Of a DNA stretch of 21,957 nt, positions 8,220 to 16,014 are shown piece after piece (position 1 is the stretch's first letter; the number at the start of each line of letters is the position of its first letter). The stretch is from assembly GCA_964553435.1 (NCBI GenBank), contig CAZKKM010000016.1:1-21957 (forward strand), in the 5' to 3' direction. A program made the position numbers and the translations under genes. The notes beneath the pieces were generated by a model. That model ran no database searches. It worked only from the letters and a program-made list of their open reading frames with translations, and was not told the DNA's origin. The stretch comes from RUG11867 sp964553435. Lineage in GTDB: Bacteria; Bacillota_I; Bacilli_A; RF39; UBA660.

Positions 8220-9098
8220 CTAACGATTCATCCCTATGCCGAAAGGATCTATGTTACACTGATCGCTTTGTCGATTTGATATGTTTCCATTATCTATCGA
8301 ACCAACTTGCGAATATGTGTTCGAAACTTCTCCATTTGTGGGCGAAACATTGACATATTTTCCATTTGTATTCTCGCTTGGTTGAGCCTCCAATCCCAAA
8401 CCGAATCCCATTCCAGTCGACTCACCAAGATTCATTGTCGAATTATCACCATTTGTCTTGAAATCATTGTCACCACCAGTAAAGAAATTATTAGTATTTT
8501 GTGTGTTCCCGATGCTGCTAACATCTTGATTGCCGAAAAATTGTGGATTTTGAAAATTTTCTCCCTGAACAATTGTCTGAGAATCTTGAGTAGGCTGGTA
8601 AAATGCTGGTTTGGGTCCTGTCGACATCTGCATATCGTTCCCTTGAGCAAACGTTTGTGACTGATTATAGTCATTCAAACTATTTACCATTGGCTGCCCG
8701 CCTTGCTGTATTTGAGAAGCTCCGGAAAACTGTGTTCCCAAACTTTCAGAGTGCTGCGTTCTCGATATATCTCCTACCATACCAAAAGATGAGCTCATTT
8801 GAGAATCGTTTTGTAAAGCCGGCTGTCCATCATTCGAAGTATCGCCAAAATTTTGCGTTGAGACTTGTCTCGGCTGTGTAGACTTGAAATCCTCGACTTC
8901 TCGAACAGGTGCTGACTGTCCTACCGTCTCAGTTGAAATGATGGGCATGACTGGTGGAATCAAATTTCCGCTTTCTGAAATGCCAGACATCGCACTATTC
9001 GAAGCATCTGTAGTATTTTGTCGATTGGAAGTATCTTTTTTTATAACTTTTCTTCCAAATTCGACAACACCATTTATAATATTATTTAAAAATTTCAT
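8220..9098 (-). CDS. Q/N/S-rich disordered protein with an N-terminal amphipathic helix, unknown function
   Basis: I do not recognise this 292-aa protein. Residues 1-22 (MKFLNNIINGVVEFGRKVIK) can form an amphipathic helix with one hydrophobic and one basic face, suited to lying on the inner membrane face. The other 270 residues are almost free of long hydrophobic stretches and very rich in Gln, Asn, Ser, Gly and Thr, with scattered Phe and Met: a prion-like composition expected to be disordered. There is one Cys near the end and no signal peptide. The gene is surely expressed as a unit: a consensus promoter lies 24 nt upstream and AGGTGA precedes the ATG. It lies downstream of uvrC, but the separate promoter argues against a shared role. 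A scaffold or condensate-forming role is speculation. Confidence 0.8.
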   Translation of the reverse strand: MKFLNNIINGVVEFGRKVIKKDTSNRQNTTDASNSAMSGISESGNLIPPVMPIISTETVGQSAPVREVEDFKSTQPRQVSTQNFGDTSNDGQPALQNDSQMSSSFGMVGDISRTQHSESLGTQFSGASQIQQGGQPMVNSLNDYNQSQTFAQGNDMQMSTGPKPAFYQPTQDSQTIVQGENFQNPQFFGNQDVSSIGNTQNTNNFFTGGDNDFKTNGDNSTMNLGESTGMGFGLGLEAQPSENTNGKYVNVSPTNGEVSNTYSQVGSIDNGNISNRQSDQCNIDPFGIGMNR

Positions 9099-9121
9099 AT
9101 CTTCACCTATTCTACATGAAT

Positions 9122-9151
9122 ATTATAAGCGAAGAAAAAACACTATGTCAA
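9122..9151 (-). promoter_or_regulatory. Strong promoter of the Q/N-rich protein gene
   Basis: Both boxes are perfect consensus on the minus strand: TTGACA (9151-9146), 18 bp, TATAAT (9127-9122). The start would be near 9115, 17 nt before the ATG. Confidence 0.8.
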
Positions 9152-9194
9152 ATTATTCTCGGCATATAACGTAAAGTAAAAATTATATTTACAG

Positions 9195-10973
9195 TTATTC
9201 ATCGGAATTGTCACTTTCCATACTGTCAAAGTAACCTCTGAGCTTTACAGCGATGGCTTCCGGAATAATCTTTGATAACTCCTCGATATCTGCTGATTTG
9301 ATGGCCTTCAAGCTGCCAAACTTCTTGATGAGTGCTTTTCTTCTCTTCTCTCCCAGTCCCTCTATATTGTCGAGTACACTTTGGATGGAGCCTTTACTTC
9401 TTATTTGACGGTGATAGTTGATCGTAAATCTGTGAACTTCATCCTGCATCCTCGTCAAAAAATGGAACAGATTGGAAGTTCTATCTATGGGAATAATCTC
9501 CAAATTTTCGTCGACCAAATCGTTTGTTCTGTGTTTGGAATTTTTTTTGAGTCCTACCATCTTGATATCGAGTCGCAAACTATCGAAAATTTCCCTTGCT
9601 GCTCTTATTTGGTTCTCTCCTCCATCTAAGATGAGCAAATCTGGTCTCTCTGATTTTTCCATGAGCATCCTATAGTAGCGCCTATACAATACCTCTTTCA
9701 TCGTATTGTAGTCGTCGTTCTTTTCTAAACTTATTTTGAACTTTCGATAATCATTTTTCGATGGTTTTCCATCTTTGAAGACTACCATACCACTAACAGA
9801 ATATTCTCCAAATAGATTCGAATTATCGAATATGTCGATACGATACAATTTTTCGAGTCCGAGAAGTTGTCTCAATTCTTCGTTTGCTTCGACTGTTCTG
9901 TTTTCATCTCTTTGAATAGATTCGAATTGATTTTCCAAAGAAAGCTTTGCATTCGTCCCAGCCAAATCCAAAAGTTTTTTCTTACTACCCCTCTGAACAG
10001 AATAAACTTTGGTTTCGATAGCCTCGCTCAATACTTCAGTATCCAACTCTTCGTTTACGATTATTTCTTTTGGAATTTCATTCTTGCTATAATACAATCC
10101 GATAAAATATTCTATTTCTTCGATATACTCATCCATAATCGGAAATATCTCATTTTTACTTCCTAATAATTTTCCATGTCTTATGAAGAAGATGTTGATG
10201 CTGACATATCCGTTTTCGACATGATAGTTGATGATATCTCGATCCACCAAATCGGAAAGTTCGACTTTCTGTTTTGCCAAAATTAAAGACATGTAATCCA
10301 ACTCGTTTTTGAGTTCCAATGCCACTTCGTAGTTCATCTGTTCGCTGTGATATTGTATCTTTTCCATGATTTTGTTCTTTATGATGGTATCGTTCCCTCT
10401 CAAAAAAGAAATGATTTCTGCTTCCATCTTCTCGATTTTCTCTTGACTCACATTTTTTACACAATACCCGAGACACTCTTTGATATGATAATAAAGGCAC
10501 AAATCTTTGGGATTACCTTCGCACTTCTTTAAAGGATAGAGACGATTAATCAAATTGACTACTCTTCGAGCCGCGTATTGATTGGGATATGGACCAAAAA
10601 GTCTTCGACCTTGCATCTTTTTGACATTCAAATAGCGAACTATCTTCAACTTTGGAAAAGGTTTGCTTACGAACTCGATATAAGGATAACTCTTATCATC
10701 GCGCAACAAAATATTGTACTTGGGGTCGTATTTTTTTATGAGGTTTATTTCGAGAATAAATGCTTCATTTTCTGTCGAAGTCACTATGTATTTGAAGTAA
10801 GCTATCTCGCTTACCAATTTCTTTGTCTTTCCTGTAACTCGTCCAGTAAAATAAGAAGTCAATCGATTTTTTAAATCTTTAGCCTTGCCGACATATATGA
10901 CGATATCATTTTTATCATACATTTGATAAGAACCAGGTAAATGAGGAACTAAACTTAAACTTTCTTTAAACAT
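9195..10973 (-). CDS. uvrC: Excinuclease ABC subunit C
   Basis: UvrC makes the two incisions either side of a DNA lesion in nucleotide excision repair, after UvrA and UvrB load. The 592-aa length is normal. The GIY-YIG nuclease is at 12-90 (PGSYQMY at 13-19, IYVGKAKDLKNRL at 26-38, with Glu 70/75). The usual GVY is GSY here. A UVR motif for UvrB contact is at about 205-235 (EQMNYEVALELKNEL). The RNase H-like nuclease spans about 370-540, with RIDIFDNSN, LLILDGGENQI and EVHRFTINYHR carrying the acidic and His residues. Two helix-hairpin-helix motifs end the protein (DNIEGLGEKRRKALIKKFG). No good ribosome site precedes the ATG (only a distant GAGTG) and no clear promoter is visible, so low expression or a weak start is possible. 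It is a single-gene unit. Confidence 0.97.
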   Translation of the reverse strand: MFKESLSLVPHLPGSYQMYDKNDIVIYVGKAKDLKNRLTSYFTGRVTGKTKKLVSEIAYFKYIVTSTENEAFILEINLIKKYDPKYNILLRDDKSYPYIEFVSKPFPKLKIVRYLNVKKMQGRRLFGPYPNQYAARRVVNLINRLYPLKKCEGNPKDLCLYYHIKECLGYCVKNVSQEKIEKMEAEIISFLRGNDTIIKNKIMEKIQYHSEQMNYEVALELKNELDYMSLILAKQKVELSDLVDRDIINYHVENGYVSINIFFIRHGKLLGSKNEIFPIMDEYIEEIEYFIGLYYSKNEIPKEIIVNEELDTEVLSEAIETKVYSVQRGSKKKLLDLAGTNAKLSLENQFESIQRDENRTVEANEELRQLLGLEKLYRIDIFDNSNLFGEYSVSGMVVFKDGKPSKNDYRKFKISLEKNDDYNTMKEVLYRRYYRMLMEKSERPDLLILDGGENQIRAAREIFDSLRLDIKMVGLKKNSKHRTNDLVDENLEIIPIDRTSNLFHFLTRMQDEVHRFTINYHRQIRSKGSIQSVLDNIEGLGEKRRKALIKKFGSLKAIKSADIEELSKIIPEAIAVKLRGYFDSMESDNSDE

Positions 10974-11156
10974 AAAAACATCACACTCTTATTTTACCAC
11001 ACATATGATGTGATTTATGCAAAAGTTAAAAAGATTTACTCATTCGCCCGGATTTTTATTATCTTTCACAGCAAAATCCACATAGCTAAAGCGAAATTTG
11101 GTACATTCGTCCCCTTTTCTACGCAAGTTCGTCAATTTTTTCAATTGAGCAATGTT

Positions 11157-11185
11157 TTGACATATCTTTATTCATCTGTTACAAT
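11157..11185 (+). promoter_or_regulatory. Promoter of the yigZ-like gene
   Basis: TTGACA (11157-11162), 17 bp, TACAAT (11180-11185). The predicted start near 11192 falls on the ribosome site AGGTGA, so the leader is only about 10 nt. This promoter also shows that an upstream extension of the gene is not translated. Confidence 0.75.
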
Positions 11186-11201
11186 TTCCTTAGGTGATAG
11201 T

Positions 11202-11552
11202 ATGCAGCCATCGAAAACGAGTCTTATCGAAATAAAAAAATCGAAGTTCATAGGACTTCTTTATCATGTAGAAACTATAGAAGAAGTAATATCTATATTG
11301 GAAGATTTAAAACGAGAACATAAAAAAGCTCGCCATTTACCATATGCTTATAAGATCGGATCATTGGCCAAGAAAACTGACGATAAAGAGCCATCGGGAA
11401 CAGCAGGAATGCCCATTTGGAACGTCATAGAGCGAAATTCTCTCGACGATACACTGATTGTCGTCGTTCGTTACTTCGGCGGAACGAAACTTGGCGCAGG
11501 TCCTCTACTGAGAGCTTATTCGAATGCTGCGAATGCTCTTTTGAAAGACTAA
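11202..11552 (+). CDS. YigZ/IMPACT-family protein, N-terminal domain only
   Basis: The 116-aa product matches the first half of the YigZ/YvyE/IMPACT family (UPF0029), whose bacterial role is poorly defined; eukaryotic IMPACT regulates the kinase GCN2. Key blocks are SKFIG (14-18), ARHLPYAY (43-50), DDKEPSGTAGMPI (60-72) and VVVRYFGGTKLGAG (87-100). Bacterial members are about 200-217 aa with a C-terminal DUF1949 domain. That domain is missing here, and the frame stops cleanly after RAYSNAANALLKD. I chose ATG 11202 because AGGTGA is 4-5 nt upstream and the promoter leaves no room for an earlier start, though the frame stays open to 11010. Its stop codon overlaps the stop of the converging diesterase gene by 3-4 nt. 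Confidence 0.85.
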   Translation: MQPSKTSLIEIKKSKFIGLLYHVETIEEVISILEDLKREHKKARHLPYAYKIGSLAKKTDDKEPSGTAGMPIWNVIERNSLDDTLIVVVRYFGGTKLGAGPLLRAYSNAANALLKD

Positions 11553-12178
11553 TTTTTATGCTCGACGATGTAGAACAATCCTTCGAAATCACGTACATAA
11601 TTGATTTTTCCCACGATGCCGTAGATGAATACTTTCGTTCCTTTTTTTAAAAAATTCATAACTATTTCATCGTTCGCTACGGCATCTAAAATGCAAATCA
11701 TATCCAAATCGTAATTGTATTCCGAATTTAAAACATAATTGAGCACTCCAAATTTGAAGTTCGGATACTTTTTTTTGAGCCTTCTCACTAAACCGTTGTC
11801 GAAACTCATAAAATAGGTCTTGTCGTCCACGACATCTCGTACACTTTCCAAATCGACTTCACACTTGAGTTCTATTAACTTGTAAATTCCTCGATATTTC
11901 TTTAAAACGTCTATCAAAGTCGGTATCTTCGATGGTACTGTATCTGATCCAAAGTTGTATTTTTCTAACTCTTTGTAATTCATATCCCTTACAAATCCGT
12001 ACCCGTTCGAGGTTCTCTCTATCGACGCGTCATGTGAAATTACGAGAATGCCATCCCTACTTTTTCTCACGTCACATTCTATCCCATCGAATCCGTTGTT
12101 GACCGCATTTGTAAATGCCTCTAACGTGTTTTCTCTTATCGAATTTGTCTTATATCCTCTATGTGCAATTTTTCTCAT
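11549..12178 (-). CDS. Glycerophosphodiester phosphodiesterase family protein
   Basis: A 209-aa GDPD-type TIM barrel, predicted to split glycerophosphodiesters from phospholipid headgroups into glycerol-3-phosphate and an alcohol. Catalytic and metal residues are visible: HRG at 6-8, ENTLEAF, IECDV (Glu34, Asp36), SHD (His49) and the later LIELKCE. There is no signal peptide, so it should act in the cytoplasm. At 209 aa it is somewhat shorter than the usual 230-250. No Shine-Dalgarno sequence precedes the ATG. Instead TATAAT lies 6 nt before it, which would place +1 on or next to the A of ATG, suggesting a leaderless message. It could also be read from the M3-peptidase transcript, whose last frame ends 33 nt upstream. 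Confidence 0.9.
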   Translation of the reverse strand: MRKIAHRGYKTNSIRENTLEAFTNAVNNGFDGIECDVRKSRDGILVISHDASIERTSNGYGFVRDMNYKELEKYNFGSDTVPSKIPTLIDVLKKYRGIYKLIELKCEVDLESVRDVVDDKTYFMSFDNGLVRRLKKKYPNFKFGVLNYVLNSEYNYDLDMICILDAVANDEIVMNFLKKGTKVFIYGIVGKINYVRDFEGLFYIVEHKN

Positions 12179-12183
12179 AATAA

Positions 12184-12189
12184 ATTATA
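12184..12189 (-). promoter_or_regulatory. -10 box for a possibly leaderless diesterase transcript
   Basis: Minus-strand TATAAT (12189-12184) ends 5 nt before the ATG at 12178. No -35 or TG extension is seen, so activity is uncertain. Confidence 0.35.
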
Positions 12190-12211
12190 TGAAAAAAAGA
12201 CATTCGTACCA

Positions 12212-12472
12212 CTATTTGGGCAACAATATATGCCTTTTATACTCTTCCAAATGTTCGTTTGGTTTGACTAACTCCAAAACTTTTTTGTAATATTCCTTGG
12301 AATCCAACCTCAAATCGATAGCTATCAGTTCCTTGAGTAAATAGAGGCCCCACTCTTTATCTTGCATGTAATTAATCAGCAATTCGATAGCCAAAAGATA
12401 ACCTATTATGTAGACTAAATCGTCGAGATAGTTCATATCCAAAAGAGTTCCAATATCCATTTTTCGTTCCAT
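12212..12472 (-). pseudogene. C-terminal part of the M3-like peptidase, in the -1 frame
   Basis: These 86 codons continue the peptidase encoded at 12433-13311 in another frame. The text DMNYLDDLVYIIGYLLAIEL, then LINYMQDKEWGLYLLKELI and SKEYYKKVLELV, is the helical C-terminal end seen in M3-type zinc peptidases, where this helix bundle helps close the active cleft. Joining FGWNEK of the upstream frame to MDIGTLLDMNYL here gives a natural sequence. The in-frame ATG at 12472 has no ribosome site and lies inside the upstream coding region. So this is best read as the severed 3' part of one gene, not a separate gene. Confidence 0.7.
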
Positions 12473-13311
12473 CCGAAACGAGCTTTTATTTTCTCATTCA
12501 TCGCTTTTATTCTCTGGGCTTTAGAATGATCGCGTTCTTCCCAAATGCACAAAACATCCATTTCGAACAACAACATATCGCCCCTCGTTGCTAAATTGTC
12601 GAAAGATGCTATCCTATATGCATGCAAACTTTCTTGAAATTCGGGAAACTTTCCAAAATACTCCATCGATAATAACTCGAAAAATAAGCTTATTACTTCT
12701 ACAAAAGCATTACCAAACTTAAAAAAATCAGGATGAAAGTTCGAGCGAAACTGTATTCCGTGTCCATATTCGTGACTCAAACTTACTAAGTCTTCGGCTG
12801 TATTGCTTCTTTTCAACCTGATAGGCACTTTTCTTCCATATGGAAAAAATACTGCATTCGGATTTGGAAATTTTTCCATCAATCTGCACATGTGGACCCA
12901 TTTGTCGTGTCTTTTGAACATTCCTCTATAGACACCGTACAATTCTTTGTCGAGTACATCTTTAAAAAAATCATTTACCACAGCAAAAAAATCGTCATCA
13001 CTCAACTGTGGAACGGGGAAATACTTGTAAGGTGCATAGACTTCATTATCACCGCTAATCGGCTCCAAAATCGACATGTACTCGACGAACAAACTGAAGT
13101 CGCCAATTTCTTCATCTATGTACTGCTCCAAAGAGATACGTGGTACTTCTTCTTCCTGTCGGCTTAAATCGTCTATATATGTGATGGTTTGATCTATTTT
13201 TTCTCGTGTTTCCTCATCTGCCGTCTCTCTCAGTCGGCAAAGTTCTTCTCGCTGTTTTCTAAAAGTAATCTCATACCAAAGAGCCGTACCGTTCAATTTC
13301 TTTTTGCTCAT
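12433..13311 (-). CDS. M3-like zinc metallopeptidase, catalytic part, truncated by a frameshift
   Basis: This frame encodes 292 aa containing a zincin active site, SHEYGHGIQF (His180, Glu181, His184), and a third ligand candidate in AFVEVISLFFE (Glu205). The H-E-x-x-H plus 'E-x-x-S-x-x-x-E' spacing fits peptidase family M3 (oligoendopeptidase F-like, cytoplasmic peptide digestion). The first 75 residues are a charged coiled-coil-like stretch. Classic M3 enzymes are 560-600 aa; this would be a compact form of about 375 aa once rejoined to 12212-12472. The frame breaks at a five-base A run (12460-12464) and ends in an out-of-place ILELFWI. I start at ATG 13311 (AAAGAAGTGA upstream), not at the GTG 36 nt earlier, which lies at the predicted -10. 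Confidence 0.78.
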   Translation of the reverse strand: MSKKKLNGTALWYEITFRKQREELCRLRETADEETREKIDQTITYIDDLSRQEEEVPRISLEQYIDEEIGDFSLFVEYMSILEPISGDNEVYAPYKYFPVPQLSDDDFFAVVNDFFKDVLDKELYGVYRGMFKRHDKWVHMCRLMEKFPNPNAVFFPYGRKVPIRLKRSNTAEDLVSLSHEYGHGIQFRSNFHPDFFKFGNAFVEVISLFFELLSMEYFGKFPEFQESLHAYRIASFDNLATRGDMLLFEMDVLCIWEERDHSKAQRIKAMNEKIKARFGWNEKWILELFWI

Positions 13312-13337
13312 AAATGTCACTTCTTTATCGAGCACAT

Positions 13338-13367
13338 ATGTTATCACAAAAATGATTCTTATGTCAA
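13338..13367 (-). promoter_or_regulatory. Promoter of the M3-like peptidase gene
   Basis: On the minus strand TTGACA (13367-13362), 18 bp, and TGATAACAT, an extended -10 with the hexamer TAACAT at 13343-13338. Start predicted near 13331, 20 nt before the ATG. Confidence 0.6.
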
Positions 13368-13381
13368 TGCATCACGTACTT

Positions 13382-13403
13382 AAAAATCGAGCTATTGCTC
13401 GAT
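13382..13403 (-). terminator. Intrinsic terminator of the yqfC-to-dgkA operon
   Basis: Minus-strand ATCGAGC (13403-13397), loop AATA, GCTCGAT (13392-13386), followed by Ts (complement of 13382-13386). It lies 20 nt after the dgkA stop. Confidence 0.85.
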
Positions 13404-13422
13404 AGAAGTTTCTGTCTATTAA

Positions 13423-13824
13423 CTATAATCCGACTATGACCAAAATCTTTGGCCCATAGATTATCACGAATATTACCAAACCACACATAGTCATCACGAA
13501 AGTCGCTGCACTACAACAATCTTTGGCCACCTTGGCCAGTTCGTTGTACTCGAGAGTAAACATATCGATCGTCGCTTCTATGGCTGTATTGACGAGTTCG
13601 AAAGCGAGTATGACAGCCAAAGTGATTAAAACTATTCCCCACTGAGTATAACTCAATCCGAGTACCGCACCGAGAATTATTCCAACTGCAGATAATACTC
13701 CATGTAACCATAAGCTTCGTTCGTTCTTATATGCGTAAACGAGCCCATCGAGAGAATACTTCGTGCTATATACGATTCTCTTGAATCCCTTGTACTTGCT
13801 TTTATTTCGTAATACCTGCTTCAT
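13423..13824 (-). CDS. dgkA: DgkA-family undecaprenol/diacylglycerol kinase
   Basis: A 133-aa integral membrane kinase. In Gram-positive bacteria DgkA relatives phosphorylate undecaprenol, refilling the carrier lipid used for wall and teichoic acid synthesis. Visible features are NERSLWLH (34-41), three membrane helices at about 43-58, 62-82 and 108-130, the signature AFELVNTAIEATID (74-87) and LAKVAKDCCSAATFV (96-110). The last block usually reads A-K-D-x-A-A-x-A; the Cys-Cys-Ser substitution is unusual. AAAGGAGG sits 6-7 nt before ATG 13824, which fixes the start although the frame is open further upstream. It overlaps the end of ybeY by 23 nt and is the last gene of the operon. It fits the lipid-carrier theme of yfhO-csbB and murG. 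Confidence 0.92.
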   Translation of the reverse strand: MKQVLRNKSKYKGFKRIVYSTKYSLDGLVYAYKNERSLWLHGVLSAVGIILGAVLGLSYTQWGIVLITLAVILAFELVNTAIEATIDMFTLEYNELAKVAKDCCSAATFVMTMCGLVIFVIIYGPKILVIVGL

Positions 13825-14242
13825 CGAGAACCTCCTTTTGTAATGAGAACATGACATCCTCATCTTCTTTGTTCATGTGATCGTAGCCGAGCAGATGTAA
13901 GAGTCCATGAATACACAAAAATGACAACTCTCTTTTGGCACTGTGACCGTAAGTCTTTGCTTGTTCCAACATCTTCGGTATAGAGACGAATATGTCTCCC
14001 AAAACTTCGATTCCTACCTCGATTTCATCTTTAGAATCGTTTAAGGCGAATGACAAGACATCCGTCGTTCGATCGACTCCACGATAATGCAAATTCATCT
14101 CATGCATCTTTTCGTCTCCTATAAAAATGATCGAAAAAATTCCATCGACTTCTAACTTATCTATTGCCAAATCCAAAAGACTGTCGAGATAAGAAAAATC
14201 TTCTTCATAACCGTATTCATCAGTTATACTGTATTGTTTCAT
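13802..14242 (-). CDS. ybeY: Endoribonuclease YbeY, 16S rRNA maturation factor
   Basis: YbeY is a zinc-dependent endoribonuclease needed for 16S rRNA 3'-end maturation and ribosome quality control. The 146-aa length is typical. The metal site HGLLHLLGYDH is complete (His112, His116, His122), and the upstream LHYRGVDRTTDVLSF block is the family signature. The start at ATG 14242 overlaps the vanZ stop in an ATGA junction, which indicates coupled translation. An in-frame ATG 18 nt earlier lacks any ribosome site. In Bacillus ybeY follows phoH and yqfF (pgpH) and precedes dgkA and era; here it follows a vanZ gene, while dgkA keeps its place. Confidence 0.96.
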   Translation of the reverse strand: MKQYSITDEYGYEEDFSYLDSLLDLAIDKLEVDGIFSIIFIGDEKMHEMNLHYRGVDRTTDVLSFALNDSKDEIEVGIEVLGDIFVSIPKMLEQAKTYGHSAKRELSFLCIHGLLHLLGYDHMNKEDEDVMFSLQKEVLDEAGITK

Positions 14243-14856
14243 CGTAATTTGAACCCCCATAAATTGGCAATGTAGATTATTATAAACAGAATCAATATGA
14301 CTGTCAATATGTTATACACTGCATCTCTTTGTAAAAACTTCGGCAAATGTCTCTTGATAGCAGATAATCCTATAAACAATAGAAATCCGCATATTCCTCC
14401 GACACAGTTCAAAATGATATCGTCGATATCGAAACTTCTGCCTATGAACATCTGAACGAGTTCTATTGTCAGACTCGTAATGAACGTGATGAGAAGTGGT
14501 CTATTTACTTTCTGTGAATTCAAATAGAGACTTATGAAAAAACCAAATGGCAAGAATATTAAAATATTTCCGACCACATTCCAATAGAAGTAACTACTCC
14601 CAAAATTGTAACGCAATATTTCTCTAAACGGAATGAAGTTGTTGCCCACACTTTGAACATCCGTATTCGTCACTAATCCAAATAATATCAAAATGTAGAT
14701 GACAAATGCCAAAGAAAAGAATTCACGATATAAGACGAACCTCTCGCCCTTTTCTAAAATATAATTTATTCTTATAGTCGACAACACTACTATGAATATC
14801 AGTAGCATCGGCCAACTGTCCATTATCATGTTGAATGCTTCTCTTTGTATGTCCAT
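14239..14856 (-). CDS. VanZ-family membrane protein
   Basis: A 205-aa membrane protein with five or six predicted helices and VanZ-family motifs: NNFIPFREI, NVVGNILIFLPFGF, and TIELVQMFIGRSFDIDDIIL followed by NCVGGICGF. VanZ relatives are linked to teicoplanin resistance in some operons, but most chromosomal copies have no proven function; an envelope role is assumed. GAGAGGG lies about 10 nt before the ATG, 15 nt after the yqfD stop. Its stop codon overlaps the ybeY start. It occupies the place where phoH and yqfF stand in the Bacillus operon, so it looks like an insertion or replacement in a conserved cluster. Confidence 0.88.
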   Translation of the reverse strand: MDIQREAFNMIMDSWPMLLIFIVVLSTIRINYILEKGERFVLYREFFSLAFVIYILILFGLVTNTDVQSVGNNFIPFREILRYNFGSSYFYWNVVGNILIFLPFGFFISLYLNSQKVNRPLLITFITSLTIELVQMFIGRSFDIDDIILNCVGGICGFLLFIGLSAIKRHLPKFLQRDAVYNILTVILILFIIIYIANLWGFKLR

Positions 14857-14871
14857 ATAATTGATACCCTC

Positions 14872-16014
14872 TCATTCCGGTGAAACTTTCTCATCCTCGG
14901 CGATGATTATCTCCTCGACTTTTGTCCCGATAATTTCTTTGACCGAATAGAATATTTCAACACTAATTATACTATCATATGAACTACTTTGCAAAACTTT
15001 TTCGCTCAAGATCTTTGAATGTTCATCCAACTTTACTGAAAGTTTCTCTCGTGACTGTTTTAAGGCTTCTTCCATTGCCTCTTCTTCTGTATATTCCATT
15101 TCCTTGCTCACATACTCTGCAACTTCCTCTTTATATAATGCAAACTTCCCAATAGAAAACAATTTGACTTTTTTCACATCGTACTCATCATAATGGACCT
15201 TGAATATTCTGTTATAAGTCGAACCGAACTCCCACCCCAAATTTCCTTTTTTTGCTCCTGTAAACTCTTTGTTCGTATGCAAAAGAGGCACAGAGATAGC
15301 CACTTTGTACCAAGTATTGCCGAACACTTCTCCGTCAGCGCACACGTGCGACATCGTCTTATCATTAAAAGTTATTTCTCCACTTATGAGAACATCGTCT
15401 TTCTTGACGAAATCGTTAGTTTGCACCTTAACTTGCCCTTTTTTGGCAACACTTCCCAAAACTATCGCATCTTTCGTACTGACTACATTACAATACTCTG
15501 GTTCGTTCTCTTTTCTAGTTATTATTCTTTCTTCGACCCTGACTGTATACTTCATTCCATCGTCGTTTATCTCGAGCCATTCGATTTCCTCAGGATACTC
15601 GTCTTTGATGGTCTTCTTTATTTCTTGTAGTTCTTCGAAGGATTTCTTTATCATGAACGGTCTCACACCATGATCGTATAATTCATCTTCTATGAGCACG
15701 CGCACATCTTTGTTCGCATGTATGACTTCCACTTCGAAGACACAATGAGAAAGAAACACCATGATTATCATAGAACAAAGGATCGCAAATAAGAAATGTC
15801 TGTTTCGAAAAATGGTGAGCAAAACTCTTTTGATTCCCAAATAATTTACTATTTCATACACTTTCTCGTCGAACTTTTTAACATCGTCCATCCATATCGT
15901 GTAGACATTTCCATCTTTCCTCTGTTCGACATTCAAAATATCTATTCCTCTTCGACTCATGTAATTGATGGCATAGCTGTCATATCCAGGCATTCGTATG
16001 CGAACCTTACTCAT
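14872..16014 (-). CDS. yqfD: YqfD-family sporulation-associated membrane protein
   Basis: A 380-aa YqfD homologue. In Bacillus YqfD (SpoIV-stage) is made in the mother cell and needed for later spore development; its biochemical role is unresolved. Residues 1-75 form the N-terminal beta domain (RIRMPGYDSYAINYMSRRGI). A membrane segment spans about 88-110 (FLFAILCSMIIMVFLSHCVF). The large extracytoplasmic part carries EEIEWLEINDDGMKYTVRV, ENEPEYCNVVSTKDAIVLG and GQVKVQTNDFVKKDDVLISG, a lipoyl/HlyD-like turn region typical of the family. Its ATG overlaps the yqfC stop by 8 nt (ATGAGTAA). No other sporulation gene is visible, so whether this organism sporulates or has kept yqfCD for another task is open. 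Confidence 0.92.
   Translation of the reverse strand: MSKVRIRMPGYDSYAINYMSRRGIDILNVEQRKDGNVYTIWMDDVKKFDEKVYEIVNYLGIKRVLLTIFRNRHFLFAILCSMIIMVFLSHCVFEVEVIHANKDVRVLIEDELYDHGVRPFMIKKSFEELQEIKKTIKDEYPEEIEWLEINDDGMKYTVRVEERIITRKENEPEYCNVVSTKDAIVLGSVAKKGQVKVQTNDFVKKDDVLISGEITFNDKTMSHVCADGEVFGNTWYKVAISVPLLHTNKEFTGAKKGNLGWEFGSTYNRIFKVHYDEYDVKKVKLFSIGKFALYKEEVAEYVSKEMEYTEEEAMEEALKQSREKLSVKLDEHSKILSEKVLQSSSYDSIISVEIFYSVKEIIGTKVEEIIIAEDEKVSPE

Noticed and set aside
10990..11013. Palindrome CACAT-ATG-ATGTG upstream of uvrC as a LexA/SOS operator
   Set aside because: It does not match the Gram-positive DinR/LexA consensus (CGAAC-N4-GTTCG), and the stem is only 5 bp.
11010..11201. Upstream extension of the yigZ-like frame by 64 codons
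   Set aside because: A consensus promoter at 11157-11185 and a ribosome site just before ATG 11202 lie inside it; the extension has no family similarity.
12455..12472. Programmed -1 frameshifting in the M3-like peptidase
   Set aside because: The site lacks a canonical X-XXY-YYZ heptamer (zero frame GAA AAA T) and no clear downstream stem is seen; an indel is simpler.
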